Below are positions 1-7,399 of a stretch of DNA of 64,000 bases, piece after piece. A program made the translations under genes and the position numbers. The notes under the pieces are model-generated. The model ran no database searches. It saw only the letters and a program-made list of their open reading frames with translations, and was not told where the DNA came from. Numbering within the stretch: position 1 is the stretch's first letter; each line of letters begins with the position of its first letter. This DNA is from Streptomyces ortus (GTDB taxonomy: Bacteria; Actinomycetota; Actinomycetes; Streptomycetales; Streptomycetaceae). The DNA lies in the NCBI RefSeq assembly GCF_026341275.1, contig NZ_JAIFZO010000002.1, positions 384,361 through 448,360 on the forward strand. Direction: 5' to 3'.

Positions 1-289
1 CCAGCCGCAACTCCCCCACCACCTGCCCGCGCTGTGCCTCCAGATCGGACTGGGCGAGCTCGACCTGGGACAGGATCCGGGCGGCGTGGTCGGCGAGGAG
101 CCGCCCGGCGTCGGTGAGCCGCACCCCCCGCCCGTTCTTGGCGAGCAGCTGCTGTCCCACTTCGCGCTCCAGCTTGGACATCTGCTGGGAGACCGCCGAG
201 GTCGTCACATGCAGCCCGTCGGCCGCGCCACCGACCGAGCCGTGGCGGGCGAGGGCGTCGAGAGTACGCAGCCGCTCCAGATTCAACAT
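1..289 (-). CDS. LysR-family transcriptional regulator, N-terminal part
   Basis: The gene runs off the left edge, so only the first 96 codons are visible. They encode the LysR-type winged helix-turn-helix: the protein starts MLNLERLRTLDALARHGS, continues with the recognition-helix pattern TTSAVSQQMSKLE, and then has the wing GVRLTDAGRLL followed by the linker helix. The inducer-binding domain lies outside the window. The start is the ATG ending at 289. The gene is divergent from the EamA exporter gene at 364, which is the usual arrangement for a LysR regulator and its target. I infer that it controls that exporter. The ligand is unknown. Confidence 0.9.
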   Translation of the reverse strand, partial: MLNLERLRTLDALARHGSVGGAADGLHVTTSAVSQQMSKLEREVGQQLLAKNGRGVRLTDAGRLLADHAARILSQVELAQSDLEAQRGQVVGELRL

Positions 290-363
290 GTAAGCGATGC
301 TACGCGATACCGAAGTAAAAGTCTCGCTTGTTCTAATAGGTTGTGGCGGCGAGAGTGAGCCGC
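290..363. promoter_or_regulatory. divergent LysR/EamA control region
   Basis: This 74-bp intergenic stretch is noticeably AT-richer than its surroundings. It holds an inverted repeat, AAGCGA (292-297) and TCGCTT (324-329), of the kind expected for a LysR-type operator. The repeat is short, so it may be chance. Promoter elements for the exporter are not clear. Confidence 0.35.
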
Positions 364-1335
364 ATGAGCGCCCCCACCGAACCCCGCACGCCTCCCCACA
401 CCTCACCGACCACCTCGCCGGCCCCGCTCCGCCCGGCTCTCGGCTGGCGTCTGCGCTTCGGCGCTCTCTCCCTCGTCTGGGGTTTCAGCTTCCTTCTGAT
501 CAAGGTGGGCACCGACGGCTACGCCCCGCTCCAGGTGACGTTCGGCCGACTGCTCTTCGGCGCGCTGGTGCTCGCCGCGGCGATGGCCTGGAAGCGCGAG
601 CGTCTGCCGCGCGGGGTGCGTACCTGGGGACATCTGGCGGTGGCGGCCCTGCTCCTCAACGCCCTGCCGTTCTCGTTGTTCGCGTACTCCGAACTGACGA
701 TCCCGTCGACCCTGGCGGGCATCTGCAACGCGACCTCGCCCCTGTGGGGCATGGCGCTGTCGATGGTGGCCCTCTCCGAGGACCGGCCGACCCGCCGCCG
801 GGTGGCCGGCCTCGGTATCGGATTCCTCGGCGTCCTGACGGTGCTCGGCGCCTGGCAGGGCTTCCACGGCCTGGACGCCGCGGGCACCACGATGGCGCTG
901 CTGGCCTCGCTCAGCTACCCGATCGGCTGGATCTACGTCCGTCGCACACTGGCCGGCTCCAGCCACTCCAACTTGTCGCTGACCGGCACGCAGTTGTTCC
1001 TCGCCACGGCGCAACTGGCCGTGGTCACCGCACTGTTCACGTCATCCCCGACCCGCTTCGCACCCGTACCACTTCTCGCGGTGATCGCCCTGGGCACGCT
1101 AGGCACGGGCTTCGCCTTCCTCATCCAGTACGGCCTGGTCTCCGAGGTGGGCCCGACCACGGCCCAGACGGTCACCTACTTCATCCCGATCATCGCCACC
1201 ACAGCGGGCGTAACAATCCTGGGCGAATCCCTGACGTGGTCCACACCGGCGGGCGCGGCGATAGTGCTGGCGGGCGCCGCACTGTCGCAGTCCAGAAAGT
1301 CTCAGCCTGTCCAGAACACCTCAGCCTGTCCGTAA
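364..1335 (+). CDS. EamA/DMT-family exporter
   Basis: A 323-residue integral membrane protein of the drug/metabolite transporter type, with two EamA repeats and about ten hydrophobic segments. The first repeat begins near residue 30 (FGALSLVWGFSFLLIKVG) and the second near residue 165. Members export amino acids and other small metabolites, but the substrate cannot be read from sequence. I chose the ATG at 364 over the GTG at 343 because the extra seven codons add nothing domain-like. The last residues (SQPVQNTSACP) and the stop are encoded by the first units of a tandem repeat, so the C-terminal tail has been shaped by repeat expansion. The gene is divergent from the LysR gene, which probably regulates it. 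Confidence 0.85.
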   Translation: MSAPTEPRTPPHTSPTTSPAPLRPALGWRLRFGALSLVWGFSFLLIKVGTDGYAPLQVTFGRLLFGALVLAAAMAWKRERLPRGVRTWGHLAVAALLLNALPFSLFAYSELTIPSTLAGICNATSPLWGMALSMVALSEDRPTRRRVAGLGIGFLGVLTVLGAWQGFHGLDAAGTTMALLASLSYPIGWIYVRRTLAGSSHSNLSLTGTQLFLATAQLAVVTALFTSSPTRFAPVPLLAVIALGTLGTGFAFLIQYGLVSEVGPTTAQTVTYFIPIIATTAGVTILGESLTWSTPAGAAIVLAGAALSQSRKSQPVQNTSACP

Positions 1336-1436
1336 CACCTTCAGCCCGCCCACAACACCTTCAGCCCGTGCGTACGTAACACCTTCAGCCCGTCCGCGAC
1401 ACCTCTCAGCCCGTCCGGCGTTTGAGGACGAGCGCG
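1302..1436. repeat. imperfect ~20-bp tandem repeat running into a common Streptomyces intergenic repeat
   Basis: Six units beginning TCAGCC(T/C)G start at 1302, 1321, 1341, 1361, 1385 and 1406. Most have the form TCAGCCCGTCC...AACACCT. The last unit continues as CCGTCCGGCGTTTGAGGACG, which I recognise as a repeat scattered between genes in many Streptomyces genomes. The array begins inside the EamA reading frame and supplies its stop codon. Confidence 0.75.
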
Positions 1437-1531
1437 CAGCGCGATCAGGGGGCGAGGGGGCGCAGCCCCCATGCAGTGACGGGAAGGGTAGGGGCGGCGG
1501 GGGCGAGAAAAGCCCGCACACCGGCACCACC

Positions 1532-2863
1532 TCAAACGTACCGCCGCGCAGGCCCCACCCCCACCGCCCCCGCAACCGCATCCGCCACCACCCCCACCTC
1601 ACCCAACGCAAGCGTCGACACAGTGATCCGCACCCCCGGCGGCGCGTCCACCCGAAACCGCGCCCCCGCCGCCACAGCCCACCCACTGTGCAGCAACCGC
1701 GCCACGGCCCCGGTCTCGTCCGGCACAGGCACCCACACATTCATCCCGCTGCGCCCCTGCGCCTGAAGCCCCCGCGCCGCGAGCGCACCGATCAGCGCGT
1801 CCCGCCGAAGCCCGTACGCCGACGCGACGGCCGCGGCGTCCACCGCCCCGCTCGACCACAGCCGCACCACGGCCCCTTGCAGCAACCTGCTGACCCAGCC
1901 GGGCCCCAGCCGCTGACGCCCCTGCACCCGGTCCATGGTGACCGGGTCGCCGGTCAGCACGGCCAGCCGCAGATCGGGCCCGTAGGCCTTGGCGACCGAG
2001 CGGGTGAAGGCCCAGTGCCGGGTCACTCCGGCCAGCGGATGCAGGGGCAGGTCGACGATCCGGTGCCCGTGGTCGTCCTCGACGAGCAGGGTCTCCGGGT
2101 ACTGCTCCAGCACGGCCCGCAGGGCACGCGCGCGCGTGGCACTCACCGCGGCGCCGGTGGGGTTCTGCGCGCGGTCGGTGACGATCAGCGCCCGCGCCCC
2201 ACCCGCCAGGGCGGCCCGTACGGCGTCGGGGAGCGGGCCGTCGGCGTCGACCCCCACGGGCACGGCCCGCAGCCCCAGCGCCGGGACGAGGTCGAGCACG
2301 CTGTGCCAGCCGGGGTCCTCCACCGCGACCGCGTCCCCCGGCCTGAGGTGCGCGGCCAGTACCCGCTCGATGCCGTCGAGTGAGCCCGAGGTGACCACGA
2401 CCGGCCCGTCCGGCACCCCGTCCGCGGCCAGGTCGGCGCGGGCGAGCCGGGCCAGTTCCGGGTCCACGGAGGCCTCTCCGTAGAGCGTCGGTACGCGGTC
2501 CGAGAGCTCGGCGGCGGCAGCGAACGCCGCACGCAGAGAGGGCAGCAGAGCCGGATCCGGATTGCCGTCCGACAGGTTCCGTACGCCGGGCGGGACGTCC
2601 GGCCGGGACAGCTCGCGCGCGGTCGTCACAGGCTTGGAACGCACCCGGCTGCCGCGCCGGCCCGCGGTCTCGATGACTCCGCGTTCGCGCAGGGTGCGGT
2701 AGGCGGCTGCGACGGTATTGGGATTCACCTCAAGCCGGGACGCCAACTCCCTCATAGGGGGCAGCAGTTGGCCGGGCTCCAGCTCCCCCGAACCCACCGC
2801 GCGTTCGACGCTGGCAGCGATCTCGGCTGCACGCCTGCCTTCGATCCGATACTCTCCTAGCAC
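1532..2863 (-). CDS. MocR-type (GntR/aminotransferase) regulator
   Basis: A 443-residue fusion of an N-terminal GntR winged helix (about residues 5-75, with ...LPPMRELASRLEVNPNTVAAAY) to a fold-type-I PLP aminotransferase-like domain. The SVAKAYGPDLRL segment carries the probable Schiff-base lysine. Such proteins sense PLP; PdxR is the model. The gene is divergent from a pyridoxamine-phosphate-oxidase-fold gene, a pairing often seen for this family, so control of that neighbour and of itself is likely. Two GTG starts are possible, at 2872 and 2863. I chose 2863 because a promoter-like TTGCAT-17-CATAGT pair would place the -10 box over the upstream GTG. The transcript could then be nearly leaderless. 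Confidence 0.9.
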   Translation of the reverse strand: MLGEYRIEGRRAAEIAASVERAVGSGELEPGQLLPPMRELASRLEVNPNTVAAAYRTLRERGVIETAGRRGSRVRSKPVTTARELSRPDVPPGVRNLSDGNPDPALLPSLRAAFAAAAELSDRVPTLYGEASVDPELARLARADLAADGVPDGPVVVTSGSLDGIERVLAAHLRPGDAVAVEDPGWHSVLDLVPALGLRAVPVGVDADGPLPDAVRAALAGGARALIVTDRAQNPTGAAVSATRARALRAVLEQYPETLLVEDDHGHRIVDLPLHPLAGVTRHWAFTRSVAKAYGPDLRLAVLTGDPVTMDRVQGRQRLGPGWVSRLLQGAVVRLWSSGAVDAAAVASAYGLRRDALIGALAARGLQAQGRSGMNVWVPVPDETGAVARLLHSGWAVAAGARFRVDAPPGVRITVSTLALGEVGVVADAVAGAVGVGPARRYV

Positions 2864-2870
2864 AAAGCAC

Positions 2871-2899
2871 ACTATGCACTAGTGCAATACCCAATGCAA
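2871..2899 (-). promoter_or_regulatory. candidate MocR promoter with overlapping palindrome
   Basis: On the minus strand TTGCAT (2894-2899) and CATAGT (2871-2876) are separated by 17 bp. The perfect 12-bp palindrome TGCACTAGTGCA (2875-2886) overlaps the -10 side. A regulator bound there would block its own promoter, and would lie upstream of the divergent gene at 2968. Confidence 0.5.
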
Positions 2900-2967
2900 G
2901 GCGAACACGGCGAACGCCACCGCCCTGCGGACGCACGAGCACCGACGACGCCCACCTGGAGAGCACC

Positions 2968-3645
2968 ATGACGGAGACGGCCGCCCCGCGCCCCGCCGCC
3001 TACACCCCGACCGACCGCACGGTCCCCACCCGCTCCCGGGACCGCGCCGCGTACGACCACGAGATGGTCCACTCGATCCTCGACGAGGGGTACGTCTGCC
3101 ACCTCGGATTCATCCGCGACGGGGCACCCGTAGTGCTGCCCACGCTGTACGGACGGGTCGGTGAGCGGCTCTACGTGCACGGTTCGACGGGGTCGCGCCC
3201 GCTGCGCATGGCGGGGCAGACCGATCCGGGCCTGCCGGTCTGCCTCACGGTCACCCACGTGGACGGTCTGGTGCTGGCCCGCTCGGCCTTCCACCACTCG
3301 ATCAACTACCGGTCGGTGGTGGTGCACGGCGTGGCCCGGCAGGTGACGGACCCCGAGGAGAAGCGGCGGGCCCTGGACGCGCTGGTCGACCACGTGGTGC
3401 CCGGCCGCTCGCACGACTCCCGGGCCGCCAACGCCAAGGAGCTGGCCGCGACCTCCGTACTGCGGCTCGACCTGGACGAGGTCTCGGCCAAGCTGCGCAC
3501 CGGCGGCCCGAACGACGAGCCCGAGGACCTCGGCCTGCCCCACTGGACCGGAGTGCTCCCCGTCCGCACGAGCCACGGAACCCCCGTCCCCGCCGACGAC
3601 CTGGCTCCGGGCATAGCGGTACCGGCCTACCTGACGTCCCTCTGA
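2968..3645 (+). CDS. pyridoxamine 5'-phosphate oxidase-fold flavoprotein
   Basis: A 225-residue protein with the split-barrel FMN-binding fold of the nitroimidazole-reductase-like PPOX group. It includes the usual GFIRDGAPVVLPTLYG and LYVHGSTGSRPLR segments, then the H(H)SINYRSVVVHG strand. Members bind FMN or F420 and reduce or bind small ligands; the exact substrate is unknown. The ATG at 2968 has a good ribosome site (GGAGAGC, 2958-2964). Its divergence from the MocR gene suggests control by PLP status or by a related ligand. Confidence 0.85.
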   Translation: MTETAAPRPAAYTPTDRTVPTRSRDRAAYDHEMVHSILDEGYVCHLGFIRDGAPVVLPTLYGRVGERLYVHGSTGSRPLRMAGQTDPGLPVCLTVTHVDGLVLARSAFHHSINYRSVVVHGVARQVTDPEEKRRALDALVDHVVPGRSHDSRAANAKELAATSVLRLDLDEVSAKLRTGGPNDEPEDLGLPHWTGVLPVRTSHGTPVPADDLAPGIAVPAYLTSL

Positions 3646-3722
3646 CACCCGTACGTCCCGGGACCCGCCCCACGACGAGGGGTGGGTCCGCACGGCCGGC
3701 CGCGTCACTCCGGACAGCCCCT

Positions 3723-4808
3723 CTAACCGGCGGTACCCCGCCCGGACAGCCGCTCCCCCTCGACACCGTGCGAGTCACCCGAGCCGCCCGAGCCACCCGC
3801 TCGATCGGCTCCGCCCCTGCCATCCCTTCCGTCCACTCCGCCCACTCCGTGCGCCACCGGAGTCTGTGACCCCTTGGCGGGCGCGGACGTCTGCGCGATG
3901 AAGGCGCCGCACAGCACCACCGCCCCGCCGATGATCTGGGGCGCCGAGAGATGCTCCCCGAGCAGCACCCAGGCGAGCACGGTCGCGATGACCGCCTCCA
4001 GGCATGCCACGACCCCGGCCACCTGGGGCGAGAGCCTGCGCACCGAGAGGACGCCGGTCACGTAGGCGACGACCGTCGCGATCAACACGATCCACCCCAG
4101 GAGCAGCGAGGCGGCCACGGTCGTCCCATCCAGGTCCGCACCGCCTCCGAGGACCGACCAGTCCATGCCCCAGGGCCGCGCCACGAGCGTCAGGACGAAC
4201 GCGCCGACGAGCAACCCGTACGCGATGACGCCGAGCGGCGCCGGCGCCGCCTCCCCCGCGTCGCCGCCCTGGTCGGACAGGACGAAGTAACCCACCTGGC
4301 AGCACGCGGCGCCGAGCGCCAGCAGCAGTCCGAGGACGTCGAAGCTCAGCCCCGCCCACACTTCGACGACGCAGGCGAGACCGCCGACGGCGAGGACGAC
4401 TCCGAGGGCCGCGGCACGGGTGACGGGCCGGCGCTGCACGAACCGCACCCAGCCGAGGACCAGCGCGGGCGCGAGGTACTCGACGAGCAGTGCGACGCCG
4501 ACGGGTATGCGGGAGATGGAGGCGAAGTAGCAGGCCTGGACGCCGGCGACGGCCAGCAGTCCGAACCCGGCGAGCAGCGCGGGGCGCTCACGCACGAGAC
4601 GCCGGTGGCGTACGGCCAGCGGCAGCATGACCAGTGCGGCGCCCGCGACACGCAGCCAGACTACGTGCAGGGGATCGAGGCCTGCCTCGATCAGCGGTTT
4701 GGCGGCGACGCCCGAACCCCCGAAGGCGACCGCCGACCCGAGCGCGAGCCCCAGCCCGACGCCTCTGCCACGGTTGCCCCTGCTGATCTCTGACGTATGC
4801 ACCGGCAC
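3723..4808 (-). CDS. EamA/DMT-family exporter (RhtA-like)
   Basis: A membrane protein of up to 361 residues with two EamA repeats (about residues 15-145 and 165-305) and ten predicted hydrophobic segments, including GLGLALGSAVAFGGSGVAAKP at the start. Homologues of this subgroup export threonine, homoserine or other amino acids. The last 50 residues are a glycine/serine/arginine-rich hydrophilic tail that is unlikely to be membrane-embedded. The start is uncertain: in-frame GTG codons lie at 4808 and 4802, and neither has a convincing ribosome site. It converges with the PPOX-fold gene upstream in coordinate. Confidence 0.8.
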   Translation of the reverse strand: MPVHTSEISRGNRGRGVGLGLALGSAVAFGGSGVAAKPLIEAGLDPLHVVWLRVAGAALVMLPLAVRHRRLVRERPALLAGFGLLAVAGVQACYFASISRIPVGVALLVEYLAPALVLGWVRFVQRRPVTRAAALGVVLAVGGLACVVEVWAGLSFDVLGLLLALGAACCQVGYFVLSDQGGDAGEAAPAPLGVIAYGLLVGAFVLTLVARPWGMDWSVLGGGADLDGTTVAASLLLGWIVLIATVVAYVTGVLSVRRLSPQVAGVVACLEAVIATVLAWVLLGEHLSAPQIIGGAVVLCGAFIAQTSAPAKGSQTPVAHGVGGVDGRDGRGGADRAGGSGGSGDSHGVEGERLSGRGTAG

Positions 4809-4933
4809 ATGATGACAGGCGACGACATGAGCGTCACCCCCGTTGACACCTGTCTCAACGACTGGACCGCCTCAACGACCGCACGCCCGTTCGCAGCCGC
4901 GTTCCGCGCGCCGAGCCCTTCACAGCACCGCGC

Positions 4934-5509
4934 TCAGGCTTCGAGCCCCCGGCCCCGCTCCGCCAAACCCCTCGGGCGCTCCAGGCGTTCCAGGCTCTCC
5001 AGCAGCTCCCGCACCTCGACCCCAGCGCGCCCCAGCACTTCCACGGCCCGTGACCCGGGTTCGGAGGCGAGTGCGGCGAGCAGGTCGACGCCGTCCGCGA
5101 ACGCGTCACCCCGCCGCACGGCACGTTCGTACGCGGTCTCCATGACGCCGGCCGCCACCGGCGACCACCCCTCTCCGGTCACCGTCGGCAGGGCACCGGA
5201 GTCCTCGACGGAACTCTGCCACCGGAGCCCGTAGCCGATGCTGCGCTGGACGAGGTAGCCGAGCAGCCGGGCGACCTGGGGACCGCTCCCGAAGGCCTCA
5301 CGCACCTCGGGGTCCGACTCCAGGAGCGTATGCAGCAGGTGCGCCGTGTCGATCTGCCGGTCACCGTCCCGCACCGCCCTTCTGCGCGCGCTCGCGACCA
5401 TCGCCGCCAGCTCGGCACTGAGGTGGGCCTCGGCATCGGGGCCCACCGGACCGCGCTCGGCGGCCTGCTGGTGGGGACTGTGGGGAATACGGTGTTGCAC
5501 GTCTCCCAC
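4934..5509 (-). CDS. stand-alone Clp N-domain protein
   Basis: About 191 residues containing two Clp-N (double ClpA/ClpC N-terminal) repeat units: AEAHLSAELAAMVASARRRA...IDTAHLLHTLLESD... and VMETAYERAVRRGDAFADGVDLLAALASEPGS.... There is no AAA+ ATPase module. In ClpC-type unfoldases this domain binds adaptors and substrates, so a free copy may act as an adaptor or decoy; that is inference. The reading frame stays open to 5701, but the added part is Cys/Arg-rich and does not look coding. GTG codons at 5509, 5500 and 5578 are possible starts; the last would use a strong Shine-Dalgarno located in an inverted repeat. Confidence 0.75.
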   Translation of the reverse strand: MGDVQHRIPHSPHQQAAERGPVGPDAEAHLSAELAAMVASARRRAVRDGDRQIDTAHLLHTLLESDPEVREAFGSGPQVARLLGYLVQRSIGYGLRWQSSVEDSGALPTVTGEGWSPVAAGVMETAYERAVRRGDAFADGVDLLAALASEPGSRAVEVLGRAGVEVRELLESLERLERPRGLAERGRGLEA

Positions 5510-5591
5510 CTCATCAGCCCGTCGGCATCCGGTCATCCGCGCGGGGAAGCATTTCCGCGTCCGACACAGGGTGGGCACCGCTGTCCGGCTC

Positions 5592-5635
5592 CTCCTCCTT
5601 ACGGATGACATCACCCTGTCTTCCGTAAGGAGGAG
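5592..5635. promoter_or_regulatory. 14-bp perfect inverted repeat carrying Shine-Dalgarno-like arms
   Basis: CTCCTCCTTACGGA (5592-5605) is repeated in inverse as TCCGTAAGGAGGAG (5622-5635) around a 16-bp spacer. Each strand therefore reads TAAGGAGG, an ideal ribosome-binding sequence, pointing outward toward the Clp-N gene on one side and the small plus-strand gene on the other. It could be an operator for a dimeric regulator or an RNA hairpin that hides a ribosome site. Confidence 0.55.
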
Positions 5636-5699
5636 CGCGCGCCGCTTTGCCCCGCGCCCCTTGCGCAACCGCGGCGCTCCGGCGCTCGTCCCCAGAAGC

Positions 5700-5888
5700 A
5701 TGGAGAGCAGGTGCTGGCTGGTGGCTCTGCCGTCGGTGGACGGCAGACAGTATGTGTACCGGGTGCACGCACCCGAGGACGCACTGCTCGCCGACCTGTT
5801 CTGGGAGGCGTGGCACTGCCACGACGAAGGGCCCTTCCCGCGCGCGTGGGACCTGTTCGACGCGGCGGTGATATGGCGGCCGGGCTGA
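5700..5888 (+). CDS. small hypothetical protein (62 aa)
   Basis: The reading frame encodes MESRCWLVALPSVDGRQ followed by a region rich in aromatic and acidic residues (DLFWEAWHCHDEGPFPRAWDLFDAA). It has strong third-position G/C bias and is protein-like. I do not recognise a family. The ATG at 5700 has only a weak AGAAG ribosome site. It lies divergent from the Clp-N gene, across the 14-bp inverted repeat, and ends about 100 bp before the SRPBCC gene. No membrane segment or signal peptide is visible. Confidence 0.5.
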   Translation: MESRCWLVALPSVDGRQYVYRVHAPEDALLADLFWEAWHCHDEGPFPRAWDLFDAAVIWRPG

Positions 5889-5994
5889 GACCTGACGGTT
5901 CATCAGTATTGAATGTTCACGGCTCTGCGGCTACGTTCCGCGACACCGTAGCCAGCTGCGCCCGGCGCAGCGCCCGAGACCAGGGGGTGGCCGC

Positions 5995-6423
5995 ATGGCC
6001 GAAGTCAGCGCGGAAGCACGGATCGAGGCGCCCGCCGAGAAGGTCTGGGCGCAGCTCACGGACTTCTCCTCGTACGGCGAGTGGAACTCCACCCACACCA
6101 GCTTCCCCAAGGGCGGCCCCGAGACCCTCGAAGTAGGCGGCACCTTCGAGGAGAACATGAGGCTCATGGGTTTCCCGGCCGAGGTCAACTGGACCATCGA
6201 GGAGCTGGAGACGGCCCGTACGTTCGCGATCCGCGGCAAGGGGCCCATGTCCGTGACGGTCGCCACGCGCTACACCCTGCGCCCGGAAGGGGAGGCCACC
6301 ACGGTCCGTATCGACGGCGAGTTCACGGGCGCCGCCGTCTCACTGATGGCGGGCAAGCTCAAGGACTCGGCGACCGCGGCCCTCAACGAGTCCCTGCGCA
6401 AACTCAGCGGGCTCGTCTCCTGA
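5995..6423 (+). CDS. SRPBCC (polyketide-cyclase/START-like) family protein
   Basis: A 142-residue single-domain protein starting MAEVSAEARIEAPAEKVWAQ, with the conserved early pattern in which an Asp precedes FSSYGEWN and a long C-terminal helix (SLMAGKLKDSATAALNESLRKL). This helix-grip fold forms a cavity for hydrophobic ligands. Actinobacterial relatives, such as the Rv0910 type, have been described as a toxin of a toxin-antitoxin pair, but no antitoxin-like partner is adjacent here. The ATG at 5995 follows a purine-rich GGGGGTGG. It converges with padR across a strong hairpin. Confidence 0.8.
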   Translation: MAEVSAEARIEAPAEKVWAQLTDFSSYGEWNSTHTSFPKGGPETLEVGGTFEENMRLMGFPAEVNWTIEELETARTFAIRGKGPMSVTVATRYTLRPEGEATTVRIDGEFTGAAVSLMAGKLKDSATAALNESLRKLSGLVS

Positions 6424-6495
6424 AGGACCCCCCGCCAGCCCCACACACATTTCCACACGCACGCAGCCCCCACTCGGTCCCCCCGCCACCTGGGT

Positions 6496-6525
6496 GGGGG
6501 GTACCTCGAAGTCGAGGCACCCCCC
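6496..6525. terminator. bidirectional hairpin terminator
   Basis: GGGGGGT-A-CCTCG (6496-6508) pairs with CGAGG-C-ACCCCCC (6513-6525): twelve pairs, one mismatch and a 4-nt loop. It lies between two convergent genes. There is no U-tract, as is common for Streptomyces terminators. Confidence 0.7.
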
Positions 6526-6555
6526 TTGTCACGGCCCGTTCGGCCGGATGTCGCA

Positions 6556-7215
6556 TCAGTCCTCGTCGGCGAGGATCAGATACAGCTTCTTGCGCGATTC
6601 GTTGATGACGGCCAGCGCCTTCTCGCGCTGCTCCTTGCTGCCGGTCTTCCAGACCTGCCCGAACGCCTCCATCAGACCGAAGCCGGCCTGCCGGATGTCG
6701 CTCAGCGCCTCCCAGTCGACCCCGCGCCCCGCGTCCTCCCAGGGCGCGTCCGCGCCCTCGTCGGCGGCGACGCGGCCTTCCTCGGTCAGCGAGAACAGCT
6801 TCTTGCCGCCCTCGGTCGCACTGCTGATCAGGCCCTCGTCCTCCAGTAGCTGGAGGGTGGGGTAGACCGAGCCGGGACTGGGCTTCCACGCCCCGCCGCT
6901 GCGCTCGGCGATCTCCTGGATCATCTCGTAGCCGTGCATGGGACGGTCCTTGAGCAGAGCGAGGATCGAGGCGCGCACATCGCCGCGGCGCGCCCTGCCG
7001 CGCGGTCCGCCCCGGCCTCCGCGCCCGCCCCAGGGGCCGGGACCGAAGCCGGGACCACCGAAGCCGGGGCCGAAGGGACCGAAAGCCCCACGGCGGCCTT
7101 CGAAGCCGCCTTCACCGGGACCGCCGGGGCCGCCGGGGCCACCCCTGCCGCGTCCACGGCCGTATCCATGACCGGGGCCGAACCCCGGTCCGTATTCCTC
7201 TCCATGGGAACGCAT
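6556..7215 (-). CDS. PadR-family transcriptional regulator with Gly/Arg-rich leader
   Basis: A 219-residue protein. The first ~75 residues are low-complexity glycine, proline, arginine and phenylalanine (GPGHGYGRGRGRGGPGGP and similar). A PadR winged helix follows (DVRASILALLKDRPMHGYEM...GGAWKPSPGSVYPTLQLLED), then a C-terminal helical dimerisation region. PadR proteins repress efflux or stress genes and usually themselves. I chose the ATG at 7215 over ATG 7221 and GTG 7224 because GGAG lies eight bases upstream. The glycine-rich leader is odd for a DNA-binding protein; it may be a disordered nucleic-acid contact or a phase-separation segment. The promoter carries inverted repeats that fit an autoregulatory operator. 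Confidence 0.85.
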   Translation of the reverse strand: MRSHGEEYGPGFGPGHGYGRGRGRGGPGGPGGPGEGGFEGRRGAFGPFGPGFGGPGFGPGPWGGRGGRGGPRGRARRGDVRASILALLKDRPMHGYEMIQEIAERSGGAWKPSPGSVYPTLQLLEDEGLISSATEGGKKLFSLTEEGRVAADEGADAPWEDAGRGVDWEALSDIRQAGFGLMEAFGQVWKTGSKEQREKALAVINESRKKLYLILADED

Positions 7216-7232
7216 CGCCATCACTCCATTCC

Positions 7233-7268
7233 ATCGTTGATCTGTCGCGATGCGTCAACGATATATCG
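7233..7268. promoter_or_regulatory. putative PadR operator
   Basis: ATCGTTGA (7233-7240) and TCAACGAT (7255-7262) form a perfect 8-bp inverted repeat. The overlapping palindrome CGATATATCG (7259-7268) resembles the AT-centred sites bound by PadR proteins. The position just upstream of the padR start suggests autorepression. Confidence 0.55.
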
Positions 7269-7399
7269 GAAGTGTTCGTTCGGCAAGGCCCGACCGACAG
7301 AAGACCGGCGGTGAGCCACCAGCGGACCGGCGGAAGAGGGGCCGCCCGCCCCGGATTGGCCTTGGCCCACGCCCGTGAGCAGCGCCTACCGTCTGGCGC

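Noticed and set aside
5995..6423. Toxin-antitoxin module based on the SRPBCC gene
   Set aside because: No small partner gene overlaps or adjoins it on the same strand; family resemblance alone is not enough.
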